Of a DNA stretch of 64,000 nt, positions 26,258 to 35,783 are shown in pieces. The translations under genes were made by a program, and so were the position numbers. Position 1 is the stretch's first letter. Each line of letters opens with the position of its first letter. The notes beneath the pieces were generated by a model. That model did not search any database, was not told the DNA's origin, and worked only from the letters and a program-made list of their open reading frames with translations. Source of the DNA: Desulforegula conservatrix Mb1Pa (GTDB lineage Bacteria > Desulfobacterota > Desulfobacteria > Desulfobacterales > Desulforegulaceae); NCBI RefSeq assembly GCF_000426225.1, contig NZ_AUEY01000002.1, positions 124,001 to 188,000 on the forward strand, read 5' to 3'.

Positions 26258-26815
26258 TTATGGCTTTTTCGCCATTGCCACAAGCTCTTCCCTTGTTACC
26301 AGGGCAACAGCGTCTTTTACATGCTGTCTTATATTCCCCATTCCGCCTTCCTGACGGTCAACAAGGACGATCACGCGGGCAACTTCCATTCCTTCTTCCC
26401 TTGCCCTTTCAATGGCTGAAATTGTAGAGCCTCCGGTTGTTGCCACGTCATCGATGATTACGACCCTGTCACCTTTCTGAAGATCACCTTCTATCCATTT
26501 TGAAATCCCGTGATCCTTTTTGGTCTTTCTTATGGAAAAGGCGCTTACTGGCTGTCCTTTGATCTCGGAAACAAAGGCTGTGGCCATTGCTATGGGGTCT
26601 GCGCCAAAGGTGAGGCCTCCGACTCCGCGGGGATTGGCGCCCCTTATGGCATCAAAAACAAGATTGCCTATCAGATACATTCCTCTGGGGCTCAGGGTTG
26701 TTGGCTTGCAATTGACATAAAAATCGCTCATCTTGCCTGAAACAAGTTTGAAAACAGGTTCGTCCGAGGTCTTTACAGACTTTTCACACAGAATCCTTAA
26801 GAGTTCTTCTTTCAT
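26258..26815 (-). CDS. pyrE: orotate phosphoribosyltransferase
   Basis: The enzyme transfers phosphoribose from PRPP to orotate in pyrimidine synthesis. The PRPP motif [20 protein letters not shown] is clear, with [17 protein letters not shown] at the N-terminus and [13 protein letters not shown] in the middle. Its length (185 residues) is normal. Upstream on its strand lies a repeat copy and then a perfect 14-bp terminator-like hairpin (27007-27057), which could belong to a leader attenuator. Confidence 0.95.
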   Translation of the reverse strand: MKEELLRILCEKSVKTSDEPVFKLVSGKMSDFYVNCKPTTLSPRGMYLIGNLVFDAIRGANPRGVGGLTFGADPIAMATAFVSEIKGQPVSAFSIRKTKKDHGISKWIEGDLQKGDRVVIIDDVATTGGSTISAIERAREEGMEVARVIVLVDRQEGGMGNIRQHVKDAVALVTREELVAMAKKP

Positions 26816-26842
26816 TATTTGCCCCTGATCGAATAATTATTT

Positions 26843-26975
26843 TTGACAAGGTAGCAAAAAGTCCGATTTTCGTCATTCCTGAGCAGGCCTGGATCCAGAA
26901 GTATTTGAAAATACTGGATACCCCATCAAGTCCTGCATGACATAGAAATCCTTTTATGGCTTTTTGCGAGATCAT
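26843..26975 (+). repeat. interspersed inverted-end repeat, copy 2
   Basis: Plus orientation: it starts TTGACAAGGTAGCAAAAAGTC and ends GGCTTTTTGCGAGATCATC. The middle is diverged (CATTCCTGAGCAGGCCTGGAT). It sits within the 5' region of pyrE. Confidence 0.9.
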
Positions 26976-27006
26976 CATTTTTAATGCGTTGCGCAATATT
27001 GTTTTG

Positions 27007-27057
27007 AAAAACCTCCATCCGGGAAAAATTTTTTGATTGGGATGGATGGAGGTTTTT
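27007..27057. terminator. perfect 14-bp terminator-like hairpin upstream of pyrE
   Basis: AAAAACCTCCATCC (27007-27020) pairs perfectly with GGATGGAGGTTTTT (27044-27057) around a 23-base loop that itself contains A5 and T6 runs. T runs occur on either strand. It lies between the divergent pyrE and speA genes, so it does not end any coding gene in view. It may be an attenuator in the pyrE leader or the end of a small RNA. Confidence 0.6.
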
Positions 27058-27395
27058 GACAAGGAAAACCGTTTTGCAGCCACCCCTGTACAGATGTGCT
27101 TTTATCAGGTAATATCCGGGTGGTCAATCTTTCATAAAAAACCTGGGAGCACGGGAAATATGTTTATGTGAATAAAATTCAAATCATTATATAATTCGAA
27201 CTTGACCCCTGGATAATAATGATTTATCTGCTCCTTTCATTCTTAAAATTTTCTTTTTAAGTTCGTGCTTTTATTATGCTGTGTTCCTGTCAAGAACCCA
27301 GATTTTTGGTAAAAAGCTGGCAGAAAGAAATCTGTCCACAACCAATTAAACCCTCAGTCGGCCCCGCCGCAAAAACCTTGTGAGGATTATAAGAA

Positions 27396-29315
27396 TTGAT
27401 AAAAAAAGACACCCTGGAACGCTGGACTATTGAAAAGTCAGCAGACATTTACGGAATTCAGAACTGGGGAGCAGGTTATTTTGACATCTCGCAAAATGGA
27501 GAGGTTGTAATTACCCCTTTTCCAGAACGTAAAGAAATCGCCATAAGCATTCCGTCCATAATTGATGGCATGCGAGAGCGAGGAATGGGAATGCCTTTGC
27601 TTTTGAGAATCGAAAACATTCTTGATTCTCAGATTTCAAATCTTCATGACGCTTTTTACAGGGCCATCAAACACGTTGGTTATAAAGGCCAGTACAGAGG
27701 TGTTTATCCTATAAAGGTCAACCAGCAGAAACAGGTTGTGGAAAAGATATCTGACTTCGGCAGGCGTTATCATTATGGCCTCGAAGCGGGCTCAAAGGCT
27801 GAACTCATAGCGGCGCTCTCTTTTTTCAAGGATCCCGAGGCATGCCTCATCTGCAATGGTTACAAAGATGAAGAGTTTGTGGATATCGCACTCTACGCAA
27901 GAAAAATGGGCTTTAAATGCTTCATCGTTGTGGAAATGCCCAGCGAGCTTGAACTCATAATGGAAAGATCAAGAATTCTTGACGTAAAACCTCTCATCGG
28001 CGTCAGAATCAAGCTGGCTTCAAGGGCTGGCGGTCACTGGACAGAATCCGGCGGCGACAGAAGCATATTCGGACTCAACACAACCCAGGTAATAGGCCTG
28101 GTCGATGTATTGAGGCAGCATGACATGCTCGACTGTCTCCAGTTGCTTCATTATCATCTTGGTTCCCAGATTCCTAATATACGCGATATAAGAAACGCGG
28201 TGCTGGAAGCCTGCCGCATTTATACAGGCCTTGTTGATGAAGGCGCAGCCATGGGATACCTTGACCTTGGGGGGGGGCTTGCGGTCGATTATGACGGATC
28301 TCATACCAATTTCAAAAGCAGTCGTAACTACACCCATGACGAGTACTGCGCGGATATAATAGAAACGGTCATGAGCACAATGGATGAGAAGGATATTACT
28401 CATCCCACAATAATTACGGAGTCAGGCAGGGCCATAGTCGCATATTATTCGCTTCTGCTTTTCAATATTCTGGATGTCAGCAGACTCGATCCTTTTCCTT
28501 TCCTTGACAATCTTCCCAATGATCTTCCGGATGTAATAGCGAACCTGCTTGATGTACTTCATTCCGTAAATGTCAGAAACATTCAGGAATGTTTTAACGA
28601 CGCCATTTATTATAGGGATGAAATCAGAACCAGATTCAAACATGGTGACATAACCCTGCGTGAAAGGTCTCTTGGCGAGAATATTTTCTGGCACACCATT
28701 CACTCAATTTCAGAAGAAACAAAAAACCTGAAATACATACCAAGCGATCTGAAAGATTTAAACAGTGCTCTTTGCGATATTTATTACGCAAACATGAGCG
28801 TATTCCAGTCACTTCCGGACTCCTGGGCCATTGATCATCTTTTTCCGGTTATGCCTGTTCACAGACTCGAGGAAATGCCCACACGTCAGGGAATCATTGC
28901 TGACATCACATGTGACTGCGACGGCAAGATCGACAAATTCATAGACCTTCACGGAGTTCGAAGGGCTCTTCCTCTCCATGACCTGAAGGAAAACGAAGAA
29001 TACTACCTCGGCACATTTCTTGTCGGAGCCTATCAGGAAACCCTGGGAGACCTTCACAACCTTTTCGGAGACACAAACGTCGTAAGCGTCAGAATTCATG
29101 CTGACGGCACCTATGACTTTGTCAAGGAGCATGAGGGTGATTCTGTCGCAGACATCCTTACCTATGTTGAATATGATCCTAAATCCATGCTCAACAGGCT
29201 GAGGGAAACAGCCGAGCAGGCTGTAAGGGATGAAAAAATATCTGTTCCTGACAGATTGCAGATTCTGAAGGCATATGAATCAGGCCTCAGAGGATATACT
29301 TATTACGAAAGATAA
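27396..29315 (+). CDS. speA: biosynthetic arginine decarboxylase SpeA
   Basis: This PLP enzyme converts arginine to agmatine for polyamine synthesis. Motifs: the PLP-Lys segment YPIKVNQQKQVVE, HYGLEAGSKAEL, LHYHLGSQIPNIRDI, YLDLGGGLAVDYDGS and the C-terminal active-site GIIADITCDCDGKIDKFI. At 639 residues it is full length. The start is a TTG at 27396 with TGAGGA 9 bases ahead; no ATG fits. Confidence 0.95.
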   Translation: MIKKDTLERWTIEKSADIYGIQNWGAGYFDISQNGEVVITPFPERKEIAISIPSIIDGMRERGMGMPLLLRIENILDSQISNLHDAFYRAIKHVGYKGQYRGVYPIKVNQQKQVVEKISDFGRRYHYGLEAGSKAELIAALSFFKDPEACLICNGYKDEEFVDIALYARKMGFKCFIVVEMPSELELIMERSRILDVKPLIGVRIKLASRAGGHWTESGGDRSIFGLNTTQVIGLVDVLRQHDMLDCLQLLHYHLGSQIPNIRDIRNAVLEACRIYTGLVDEGAAMGYLDLGGGLAVDYDGSHTNFKSSRNYTHDEYCADIIETVMSTMDEKDITHPTIITESGRAIVAYYSLLLFNILDVSRLDPFPFLDNLPNDLPDVIANLLDVLHSVNVRNIQECFNDAIYYRDEIRTRFKHGDITLRERSLGENIFWHTIHSISEETKNLKYIPSDLKDLNSALCDIYYANMSVFQSLPDSWAIDHLFPVMPVHRLEEMPTRQGIIADITCDCDGKIDKFIDLHGVRRALPLHDLKENEEYYLGTFLVGAYQETLGDLHNLFGDTNVVSVRIHADGTYDFVKEHEGDSVADILTYVEYDPKSMLNRLRETAEQAVRDEKISVPDRLQILKAYESGLRGYTYYER

Positions 29316-29328
29316 TCAGCATTAATAG

Positions 29329-29465
29329 TTGACAAGGTCGCAAAAAGTCCGATTCTCGTCATTCCGGCATAGGCCGGAATCCAGAAGTGGCTGAAATTGC
29401 AAAGATGCAGGATCAGGTTCGGCATGACGCTAAAGCCTTTTTTTGACTTTTTTGCGAGTCCATCA
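29329..29465 (+). repeat. interspersed inverted-end repeat, copy 3
   Basis: Plus orientation: it starts TTGACAAGGTCGCAAAAAGTC and ends TTTTTTGCGAGTCCATCAA. The hairpin ATTCCGGCATAGGCCGGAAT is intact. It lies just downstream of speA. Confidence 0.92.
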
Positions 29466-29629
29466 ACAGATGCCTGATCAGTGCCATGGCGCTGATCAGG
29501 CTTTTATAAATACCATTTGCTTTTCACCCCAAAAAACCATATCAATAATAAACCTAATATCTGTTCACAACCTTGCCAGGCCTTATTTTTTCCCAAAATC
29601 ACGACCCTTAAAACTATCCGGAGAAATCA

Positions 29630-32479
29630 GTGCCTTCAAAGACCTACTCATATAGCTGCATATTGCTTTTCAGCTTTTTGGCATTAGCTCTTATTGGTAT
29701 ATGCTCAGTCGAAACTGCTTATTCTGAACCGCTGCCTCCAAAAGCTGAAAATAAAATCATAATTGGCGATGACCACAGCTATCCTCCATACGCTTTTCTG
29801 GATGAAAACGGCCAGCCATCAGGTTTTAACATTGATATTTCAAAGGCACTCGCCCGCGAACTGGGCATAAGGGTTGAAATACGTCTGGAACCCTGGAGCA
29901 AGGTAAAGACCGATCTCGAATCAGGTCAGATAGACGCCATATCAGGCATGTTCAATATGCCTGAAAGAAGACTCTTTTTCGATTTCTCCACAAGGCATAA
30001 TATCTCGGCATATACTCTTTTTGTAAGAGCAGGTTCTGGCATAAAAAAAGCCGGTGACGCTAAAAACAGGGAACTCATTGTTGAAAAATCCGATATCGGC
30101 CATGACTGGGCCATTGCTAACGATTTTTCCAAAAAGATAATACCTGTCCCAAGTATTACGGAAGCGCTTACTCTTCTTGCAGCAGGAAAACATGACGCTG
30201 TTCTTGTCGGAAGAATGCAGGGGTATTACATAATAGAAAAATTTAAGCTTCAGGATCTTGTGGCTGTTGAAGACAATCTTTTTGAGATGGACTACTGCTT
30301 TGCCGTTAAAAAGGGGAATGCGGATCTTCTTGATAAATTGAACACAGGTCTGCAGATTTTGAAGTCTTCGGGAAAGTACAATGAAATATATGACAAATGG
30401 TTTGCAGTATATGAGACAGACAATTTTATTCTTAAGGCCAAATCATATCTATGGCTTTTTAAATGGGTCATCGTGTTTCTGGTATTTGTATTCGGAGGAA
30501 TGTGGGCATGGAATTTTTCATTAAGAAGGGCCGTAAATACCAAAATAAGAAATCTGAATGAAAGTGAGCAAAGGTTCAAATCCATATTTGAATTCAGCTA
30601 CGATGCGATGTCTGTATGGGATCAGGAATTCAGATGCGCATTCGTTAATTCTTCAGCAATCGATCTTTTTAAAATAAAGGAGAAAATCCCATCTGGCGCT
30701 GATATATCCTCCTGTTTCCGCCATATACCGGAACTTGGCACCATTCTTAAAGGAAAGATCGATAGGGCCTTTCAAACAGGCCAGCCCATAAAGTCTGAGG
30801 ATCATTTCGAGGTAGACGGAAACATAATTTTCACGGAATCAGTCTTTTCTCCGATCAGGCACTATAACTCCGAGGTCTATGCAGTTGTAGTAATATGCAG
30901 AGACACGACAGCAAGAAAAATTGCCGAAGCCCGTCTTGCCAAGAGCGAAGCCGTATTCAGCAAAATGGTTCAGAACGCTTCTGATATTTTTGTAATCATA
31001 AAGCCAGACGGAGTAATTCGATATGTGAGCCCTGCAATTGAGACCATTACAGGATTCTGCCCTGATGAGCTTAGAAAATCCATCCTGTCCATAACACATC
31101 CCGATGATATTTCCATCGTGGAAAAAGCCTGGAAAGAATGCACCGGGAATCCATTAAATGCTGTCAAGGTTGAATTCCGGCATGCTCATAAAAATGGAGG
31201 ATTTGTTCATCTTGAAGCGATTGGTCAGAGCTTCATTGATGATCCTGATATTAACGGCGTTATTGCAACGGCAAGGTCAGTTGAGGATAGAAAGACAGAA
31301 GAGGACAAGAGAATAGAAATGGAGCGCCAGCTTCTCCATACCCAGAAGCTGGAAAGTCTTGGCGTTCTTGCCGGAGGCATAGCCCACGATTTTAATAATC
31401 TGCTAATGGCCATCATGGGCTATGCTGAACTGTGCAGCTATGAAATATCAGCAGGCAGCATGGCGTCATCCCATATGAATGAAATCCTGAAGGCATCCCA
31501 GAGGGCCGCTGAATTATGCCAGCAGCTTCTTGCCTATACTGGCAAGGGCAGATTTATCATCGAAAGGATAAATGTTGATGATGTTATCAGGGATATGATT
31601 CCCCTGCTTGAAACCTGTATTTCCAAAAAAGCGAATATAGCCCTGAATCTTGAGGCAAATCTGCCTGAGATGGAGGCTGATGCCAGTCAGATTCGGCAGA
31701 TAATAATGAATCTTATAATCAATGCGTCAGAAGCCATCGGAGATAGGAACGGCCTTATTTCCATTTCAGCCAGAAAGGTTTTTGGAGGAGAAATCCCTCC
31801 TGACTCAGCTTTTTTCAGCACAGTAAATCCTAAGTCAGAATATATAAATCTGGAAATTTCAGATAATGGGTGCGGAATGAATCAGGATACTCTCTCAAAA
31901 ATTTTTGAGCCCTTTTTTACCACCAAGTTCACGGGAAGGGGTCTCGGAATGGCTGCTGTCCAGGGCATTGTAAAAGGGCACTGCGGAGCTATTCTGATTC
32001 AAAGCGAACCAGAGGTTGGAACTGTTTTCAATCTTTATTTTCCTGCGTCTCTAACGGGTATTGCATCAATGTCTGGCTCGGATCAGGAGATGGAGGTTGA
32101 TGAATCCGAAATTCCGCACGGGAAAATCCTTCTTGTTGATGATGAAGAAATCATAAGGAAAGTCGGAACAGGAATGCTTGAAAAACTTGGATTTCAGGTG
32201 TTGACTGCCCAGGATGGACAGGAGGCCCTGTCTGTTTATCGCAGGAGCAGGGATGAAATTGCGTGCATAATTCTTGATCTGACCATGCCTGTAATGGACG
32301 GAGAAGAGGCATATAATGAGTTCTTGAAAATAGATCCCGACGTCAGGGTGATAGTGGCAAGCGGTTATTCTGAAACCGAAATATCATCCATGTTTTCAGG
32401 AAAAGGACTCGTAAGATTCATTCAGAAACCCTTCAAGGTAGATGCCCTCAAGAGAATCATACATAGAGCCCTTGAGTGA
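29630..32479 (+). CDS. hybrid sensor histidine kinase with periplasmic solute-binding sensor domain
   Basis: This 949-residue receptor carries, in order, a signal peptide and a type 3 solute-binding domain (about 35-265; [48 protein letters not shown]). A transmembrane helix follows (about 275-297) and two PAS domains (about 310-425 and 440-560). HisKA comes next ([20 protein letters not shown], His phosphoacceptor), then HATPase ([33 protein letters not shown]). A C-terminal receiver ([13 protein letters not shown], Asp in [13 protein letters not shown]) completes it. It senses a small amino acid-like ligand by family analogy. The start is GTG at 29630 with GGAG ahead. No cognate output regulator is adjacent. 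Confidence 0.92.
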   Translation: MPSKTYSYSCILLFSFLALALIGICSVETAYSEPLPPKAENKIIIGDDHSYPPYAFLDENGQPSGFNIDISKALARELGIRVEIRLEPWSKVKTDLESGQIDAISGMFNMPERRLFFDFSTRHNISAYTLFVRAGSGIKKAGDAKNRELIVEKSDIGHDWAIANDFSKKIIPVPSITEALTLLAAGKHDAVLVGRMQGYYIIEKFKLQDLVAVEDNLFEMDYCFAVKKGNADLLDKLNTGLQILKSSGKYNEIYDKWFAVYETDNFILKAKSYLWLFKWVIVFLVFVFGGMWAWNFSLRRAVNTKIRNLNESEQRFKSIFEFSYDAMSVWDQEFRCAFVNSSAIDLFKIKEKIPSGADISSCFRHIPELGTILKGKIDRAFQTGQPIKSEDHFEVDGNIIFTESVFSPIRHYNSEVYAVVVICRDTTARKIAEARLAKSEAVFSKMVQNASDIFVIIKPDGVIRYVSPAIETITGFCPDELRKSILSITHPDDISIVEKAWKECTGNPLNAVKVEFRHAHKNGGFVHLEAIGQSFIDDPDINGVIATARSVEDRKTEEDKRIEMERQLLHTQKLESLGVLAGGIAHDFNNLLMAIMGYAELCSYEISAGSMASSHMNEILKASQRAAELCQQLLAYTGKGRFIIERINVDDVIRDMIPLLETCISKKANIALNLEANLPEMEADASQIRQIIMNLIINASEAIGDRNGLISISARKVFGGEIPPDSAFFSTVNPKSEYINLEISDNGCGMNQDTLSKIFEPFFTTKFTGRGLGMAAVQGIVKGHCGAILIQSEPEVGTVFNLYFPASLTGIASMSGSDQEMEVDESEIPHGKILLVDDEEIIRKVGTGMLEKLGFQVLTAQDGQEALSVYRRSRDEIACIILDLTMPVMDGEEAYNEFLKIDPDVRVIVASGYSETEISSMFSGKGLVRFIQKPFKVDALKRIIHRALE

Positions 32480-32550
32480 TGGACTTTCATCATAGAGATA
32501 ATAAAACCACATGATTTCAGGATCATGGGGCCTAATATGCTGATTTTAAA

Positions 32551-32626
32551 TGGCGCGCCCGGCAGGAATCGAACCTGCGATCTTCAGCTTCGGAGGCCGA
32601 CGCCTTATCCACTGGGCCACGGGCGC
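32551..32626 (-). tRNA. tRNA-Arg (anticodon CCG)
   Basis: Read on the minus strand, the 76-base sequence folds as a complete cloverleaf. The acceptor stem is GCGCCCG/CGGGCGC, with discriminator G and encoded CCA. The D arm is GCC...GGC, the anticodon stem-loop TCGGC-CTCCGAA-GCTGA, and the T arm GCAGG-TTCGATT-CCTGC. The loop CTCCGAA places anticodon CCG, reading CGG arginine codons. Confidence 0.97.
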
Positions 32627-32707
32627 AAAACAGCCCTAAACTTAGATTATACCTGTCAATAAGTCAAGCCCCGGTATTGGCCAAAATAATGACTTCACAT
32701 TTAAAAA

Positions 32708-32841
32708 TGATGGACTGCAAAAAGCTAAGAAATGGCCTCAGTGCCATGCCGGACTTGATTCTGCATCTGCTTATTTTCAGATGCTTTTGGATTCCGGCCT
32801 GAGCCGGAATGACGGGAATCGGACTTTTTTCTATTTTGTCA
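32708..32841 (-). repeat. interspersed inverted-end repeat, copy 4
   Basis: Reversed orientation: it begins TGATGGACTGCAAAAAGC and ends at TTTTGTCA. The arms are diverged but the core ATTCCGGCCTGAGCCGGAAT is kept. It lies 80 bases from tRNA-Arg. Confidence 0.85.
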
Positions 32842-32918
32842 TTCTATAATGTGGCTCTGCCTGATTTTCAGTTAAGAAGTGCCTTTTATGGTTAATTTGC
32901 CATCAAAAAAGTGTGATG

Positions 32919-32959
32919 CGTAGGTCGGATTAGGACGCCCTTTGTCCGTAATCCGACGT
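32919..32959. repeat. REP-like palindromic element
   Basis: GTCGGATTA-GGAC-(loop GCCCTTT)-GTCC-G-TAATCCGAC makes a long stem with one bulged G. This resembles the GTAGGTCGGATTA...GTAATCCGAC type of extragenic palindrome found in many proteobacteria. Confidence 0.7.
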
Positions 32960-32969
32960 TAAGCCGAGT

Positions 32970-33004
32970 GCCTCGAGCGGGTCGCTTTTTGTAAAAAGCT
33001 CCGC
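32970..33004 (+). repeat. short repeat family 2, copy a
   Basis: This 35-bp sequence opens GCCTCGAGCGGGTCGC and closes AAGCTCCGC, with TTTTT-GT-AAAAA in the middle. It recurs in inverted orientation at 37496-37530, where 31 of 35 positions match. Confidence 0.7.
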
Positions 33005-33262
33005 AGAAACTTTATGGTTTTGTTAGTAGGCAAAAAACTGATATTTTTAGAGTTTTAAAAATGTTAAGCCCATGAACTTTCAAATGTTACTGAGAATTGA
33101 GCATAACCACATTCTATAATCGGTGACGCGGAATTTTTTTTCATAAAGAATAAAAAGATTGATGCTTTAATTCAATAAAAATATTAGTATGCCAACTTAT
33201 CTAAACCGGAACAATTGCTTTTGGTAGCCAATTTTTCAAAACATGAAAAGGACTGACAGATC

Positions 33263-34675
33263 ATGCTCAAGCTAACCAGAAAATATCCTCGCCTCTCAAC
33301 TGTTCTGACCGTAACCGTAGTCATCTGTATTCTCGGTGCCGGTTATGTCAGGGAAATATTTGCGGGTGCGGAAACTTCTGAAGAAACGTACAAATCCCTC
33401 AAGCAGCTAACAGAGGTTCTGGAAGAAATCCAGTACAACTATGTGGATGAAGTAAAACCCAACGAACTTATACAGAAAGCCATAGAAGGAATGGTAAGCA
33501 GCCTGGATCCTCATTCCGCTTTCATGCCACCTGAAAATTTTGCTGATCTGCAGATGGAGACAAAAGGTGAGTTCAGCGGAATCGGTATAGTCCTGACCAT
33601 GAAAGACGGGGCAATAACCGTAATATCTCCAATTGATGGTACTCCAGCGGCAAAGGCGGGAATAAAGGCCGAAGACATCATTTTGAAAGTGGATGATGAA
33701 CAGACCAGGGATATGCAGCTCTGGGAAGCTGTCAAAAAGATGCGCGGCAAAAAAGGAACGCATGTCAAGATCACCATTTTCCGCGAGGGAACCAAAGAAC
33801 CCCTTGATTTTGATCTCGTGAGGGATGATATTCCCCTGGAAAGCGTGAAATGGGCAGAGCTTGAACCTGGATACGGTTATGTTCTCATAACAAACTTCAG
33901 GGAATCGACTGCAGAAGATACTGAAAAGGCAATCAAGGCTCTTGAAAGCGGCCCTAATCCTCTTAAGGGCCTTGTCATAGACCTCAGAGGTAATCCTGGC
34001 GGTCTCCTTGACCAAGCAATCGAAATAGCCGATCTTTTCATAGACAAGGGGCCTATTGTTTCGACAAAGGGCCGCAAAAAAGAAAATAACAGGACATGGG
34101 AAGCTACTCCAAACACGACGCCGAGAAATTATCCCATAGCGCTTCTGATAAACAGCGGCAGCGCAAGCGCTTCTGAAATTGTTGCCGGAGCTCTTCAGGA
34201 TACCAATAAGGCGATTGTTGTTGGAACGACTTCTTTCGGAAAAGGATCGGTACAGACTGTCAAGCCTCTTAAAGATGGATACGGTCTGAAATATACGATC
34301 GCCAGATATTATACCCCTAACGGTAGATCAATCCAGGCCGAAGGCATTGTTCCTGATATTGAAGTGACATACGAAGAACCGAAGAAGGATGATAAGGCCG
34401 CAGCCGAAGAAAAAAAGAAAAAGAGCCTTTTCCTCAAGGAAAAAGACCTTAAGAATCACCTTGTAAATCCTGGAACAACAGAAAATGGGGAAACCAAGGA
34501 AAAAGAGAAGATAGAAGATAAGAAGGATGATAAATCCGCAAAGAAAGAAAAAGTAAAAATGCGGAAGAGTTCGGATACCTTTGAAGCAGAAAGACTTCTC
34601 GATGATAATCAGGTAAGAAGAGGACTTGATCTTCTCATCGGTTACAGCGTTTTTAAAAACATTAAGACAAAATAA
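33263..34675 (+). CDS. ctpA: carboxyl-terminal processing protease (S41 family)
   Basis: This 470-residue periplasmic serine protease has an N-terminal signal anchor (LSTVLTVTVVICILGAGYV), a PDZ domain (about 95-175; GIGIVLTMKDGAITVISPID) and the S41 catalytic core. The core has nucleophile Ser in LINSGSASASEIVAGAL and the general-base Lys in GTTSFGKGSVQT. The tail from about residue 375 is highly charged Lys/Glu-rich low-complexity sequence before a short conserved end (RRGLDLLIGYSVFK). It probably forms a pair with the polysaccharide deacetylase-like gene downstream, as seen in many proteobacteria where this pair follows envC. Confidence 0.93.
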   Translation: MLKLTRKYPRLSTVLTVTVVICILGAGYVREIFAGAETSEETYKSLKQLTEVLEEIQYNYVDEVKPNELIQKAIEGMVSSLDPHSAFMPPENFADLQMETKGEFSGIGIVLTMKDGAITVISPIDGTPAAKAGIKAEDIILKVDDEQTRDMQLWEAVKKMRGKKGTHVKITIFREGTKEPLDFDLVRDDIPLESVKWAELEPGYGYVLITNFRESTAEDTEKAIKALESGPNPLKGLVIDLRGNPGGLLDQAIEIADLFIDKGPIVSTKGRKKENNRTWEATPNTTPRNYPIALLINSGSASASEIVAGALQDTNKAIVVGTTSFGKGSVQTVKPLKDGYGLKYTIARYYTPNGRSIQAEGIVPDIEVTYEEPKKDDKAAAEEKKKKSLFLKEKDLKNHLVNPGTTENGETKEKEKIEDKKDDKSAKKEKVKMRKSSDTFEAERLLDDNQVRRGLDLLIGYSVFKNIKTK

Positions 34676-34682
34676 TTTCACG

Positions 34683-34717
34683 GGAGAGTCTTTGATGACC
34701 TTAAAGACTCTCCTGGT
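34683..34717 (+). terminator. hairpin terminator or attenuator after ctpA
   Basis: GGAGAGTCTTT pairs perfectly with AAAGACTCTCC around a 9-base loop, followed by TGGTTTT. It sits 7 bases after the ctpA stop, with its tail just before the next start codon. Read-through is probably reduced but not abolished. Confidence 0.65.
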
Positions 34718-34726
34718 TTTCAAAAG

Positions 34727-35743
34727 ATGGCAAAAAAAAGTCCAAAAAAGAAAAAGACCCCGGCTTCAGGGCCGATCACTGAAAATCTGAAAAAAATGGC
34801 GGCGGCTCTTATGATTCTCGCCGCCATTACTTTTTTAGGCGCGGTTCTGCTCAGGATTTTCTTAGAACCTTCACAACCTATTGTTTCAACAAAGAAAACT
34901 CCTCCTCCAAAAGAAAACATAGTCAAGCCTCCACAGCCTGAAAAAACTGTGACCAGGAAGCCTGAAACTGAAAAAGAACCCGATGATGAAGAATCGCTCG
35001 AATTCGAAATTTACAGCGAAGACACCATCAAGGAAGACAAGCCAGGCGTGGATCAACTCCCGCCCGGAGATCACACTCCAAGAATTGCAATCATCATTGA
35101 TGACATTGGCAATGACAGGCAGATTGCTGAAAAATTTATGGACATCGGAGTCAACCTGACTTTTGCCATTCTTCCATACGGGACTTATCACAAGAGTCTT
35201 GCGGCAAGGGCTAATGCCCGGGGATTTGAAGTCATGCTCCATCTGCCCATGGAGCCCAACGAATATCCCAAAGTGAAGCCTGGTCGTAGCGCAATCATGG
35301 CTGGAATGTCTCCGGACACAGTAATCAACCGTATGAATGAAAACATGGAAGAAATTCCTTATATAAAAGGAATCAACAATCATATGGGATCAAGGGTCAC
35401 GTCCAATTCCACCCAGATGTATCAGGTTTTTACCGCAATAAAAAAGAAGGATCTGTATTTTATTGACAGCAGAACCACTTCAAATACTATCTGCAAGCCG
35501 TCCGCCAGGCTTTTCAGAATTCCTTTTGCTGAAAGGGATGTTTTTCTTGATCATGTTCAGACCGAAGCTGCCATAGAAGCCCAGTTGAAAAAACTGATCA
35601 TAATAGCAAAGGCGAAGGGGCAGGCTGTGGGAATTGGTCATCCCCATGAAGAAACATATGCTGTTTTGAAAAGAATGCTGCCGGAGCTTGGCAAGGAAGT
35701 TTCTTTCGTCCATGCTTCCGGCGTAGTCAAGGTGCCTAACTGA
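34727..35743 (+). CDS. divergent polysaccharide deacetylase family protein (YibQ-like)
   Basis: The 338-residue product has a cytoplasmic basic start and one membrane helix (about 22-45, MAAALMILAAITFLGAVLLR). A Pro/Lys/Glu-rich linker leads to a NodB-like deacetylase domain of the divergent family (RIAIIIDDIGNDRQIAEKF, FEVMLHLPMEPNEYPK, NNHMGSRVTS, YFIDSRTTSNT, GIGHPHEETYAVLKRM). It probably acts on envelope polysaccharide or peptidoglycan, but activity in this divergent group is unproven. It follows ctpA, the usual neighbour. Confidence 0.88.
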   Translation: MAKKSPKKKKTPASGPITENLKKMAAALMILAAITFLGAVLLRIFLEPSQPIVSTKKTPPPKENIVKPPQPEKTVTRKPETEKEPDDEESLEFEIYSEDTIKEDKPGVDQLPPGDHTPRIAIIIDDIGNDRQIAEKFMDIGVNLTFAILPYGTYHKSLAARANARGFEVMLHLPMEPNEYPKVKPGRSAIMAGMSPDTVINRMNENMEEIPYIKGINNHMGSRVTSNSTQMYQVFTAIKKKDLYFIDSRTTSNTICKPSARLFRIPFAERDVFLDHVQTEAAIEAQLKKLIIIAKAKGQAVGIGHPHEETYAVLKRMLPELGKEVSFVHASGVVKVPN

Positions 35744-35783
35744 AAAAATCCATAAAGACTGACACAAACAGGAAATTCCGGCC

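Larger units (their letters stand above)
32842..33262. other. intergenic region with REP-like elements, no gene
   Basis: About 420 bases between copy 4 and ctpA contain no supported gene. They hold a REP-like hairpin at 32919-32959 and a short repeat at 32970-33004, then AT-rich sequence leading to ctpA. Confidence 0.6.

Noticed and set aside
33407-34015. Minus-strand open frame of 202 codons opposite ctpA
   Set aside because: It is antisense to the PDZ and protease region of ctpA and has aromatic- and Cys-rich nonsense-like composition.
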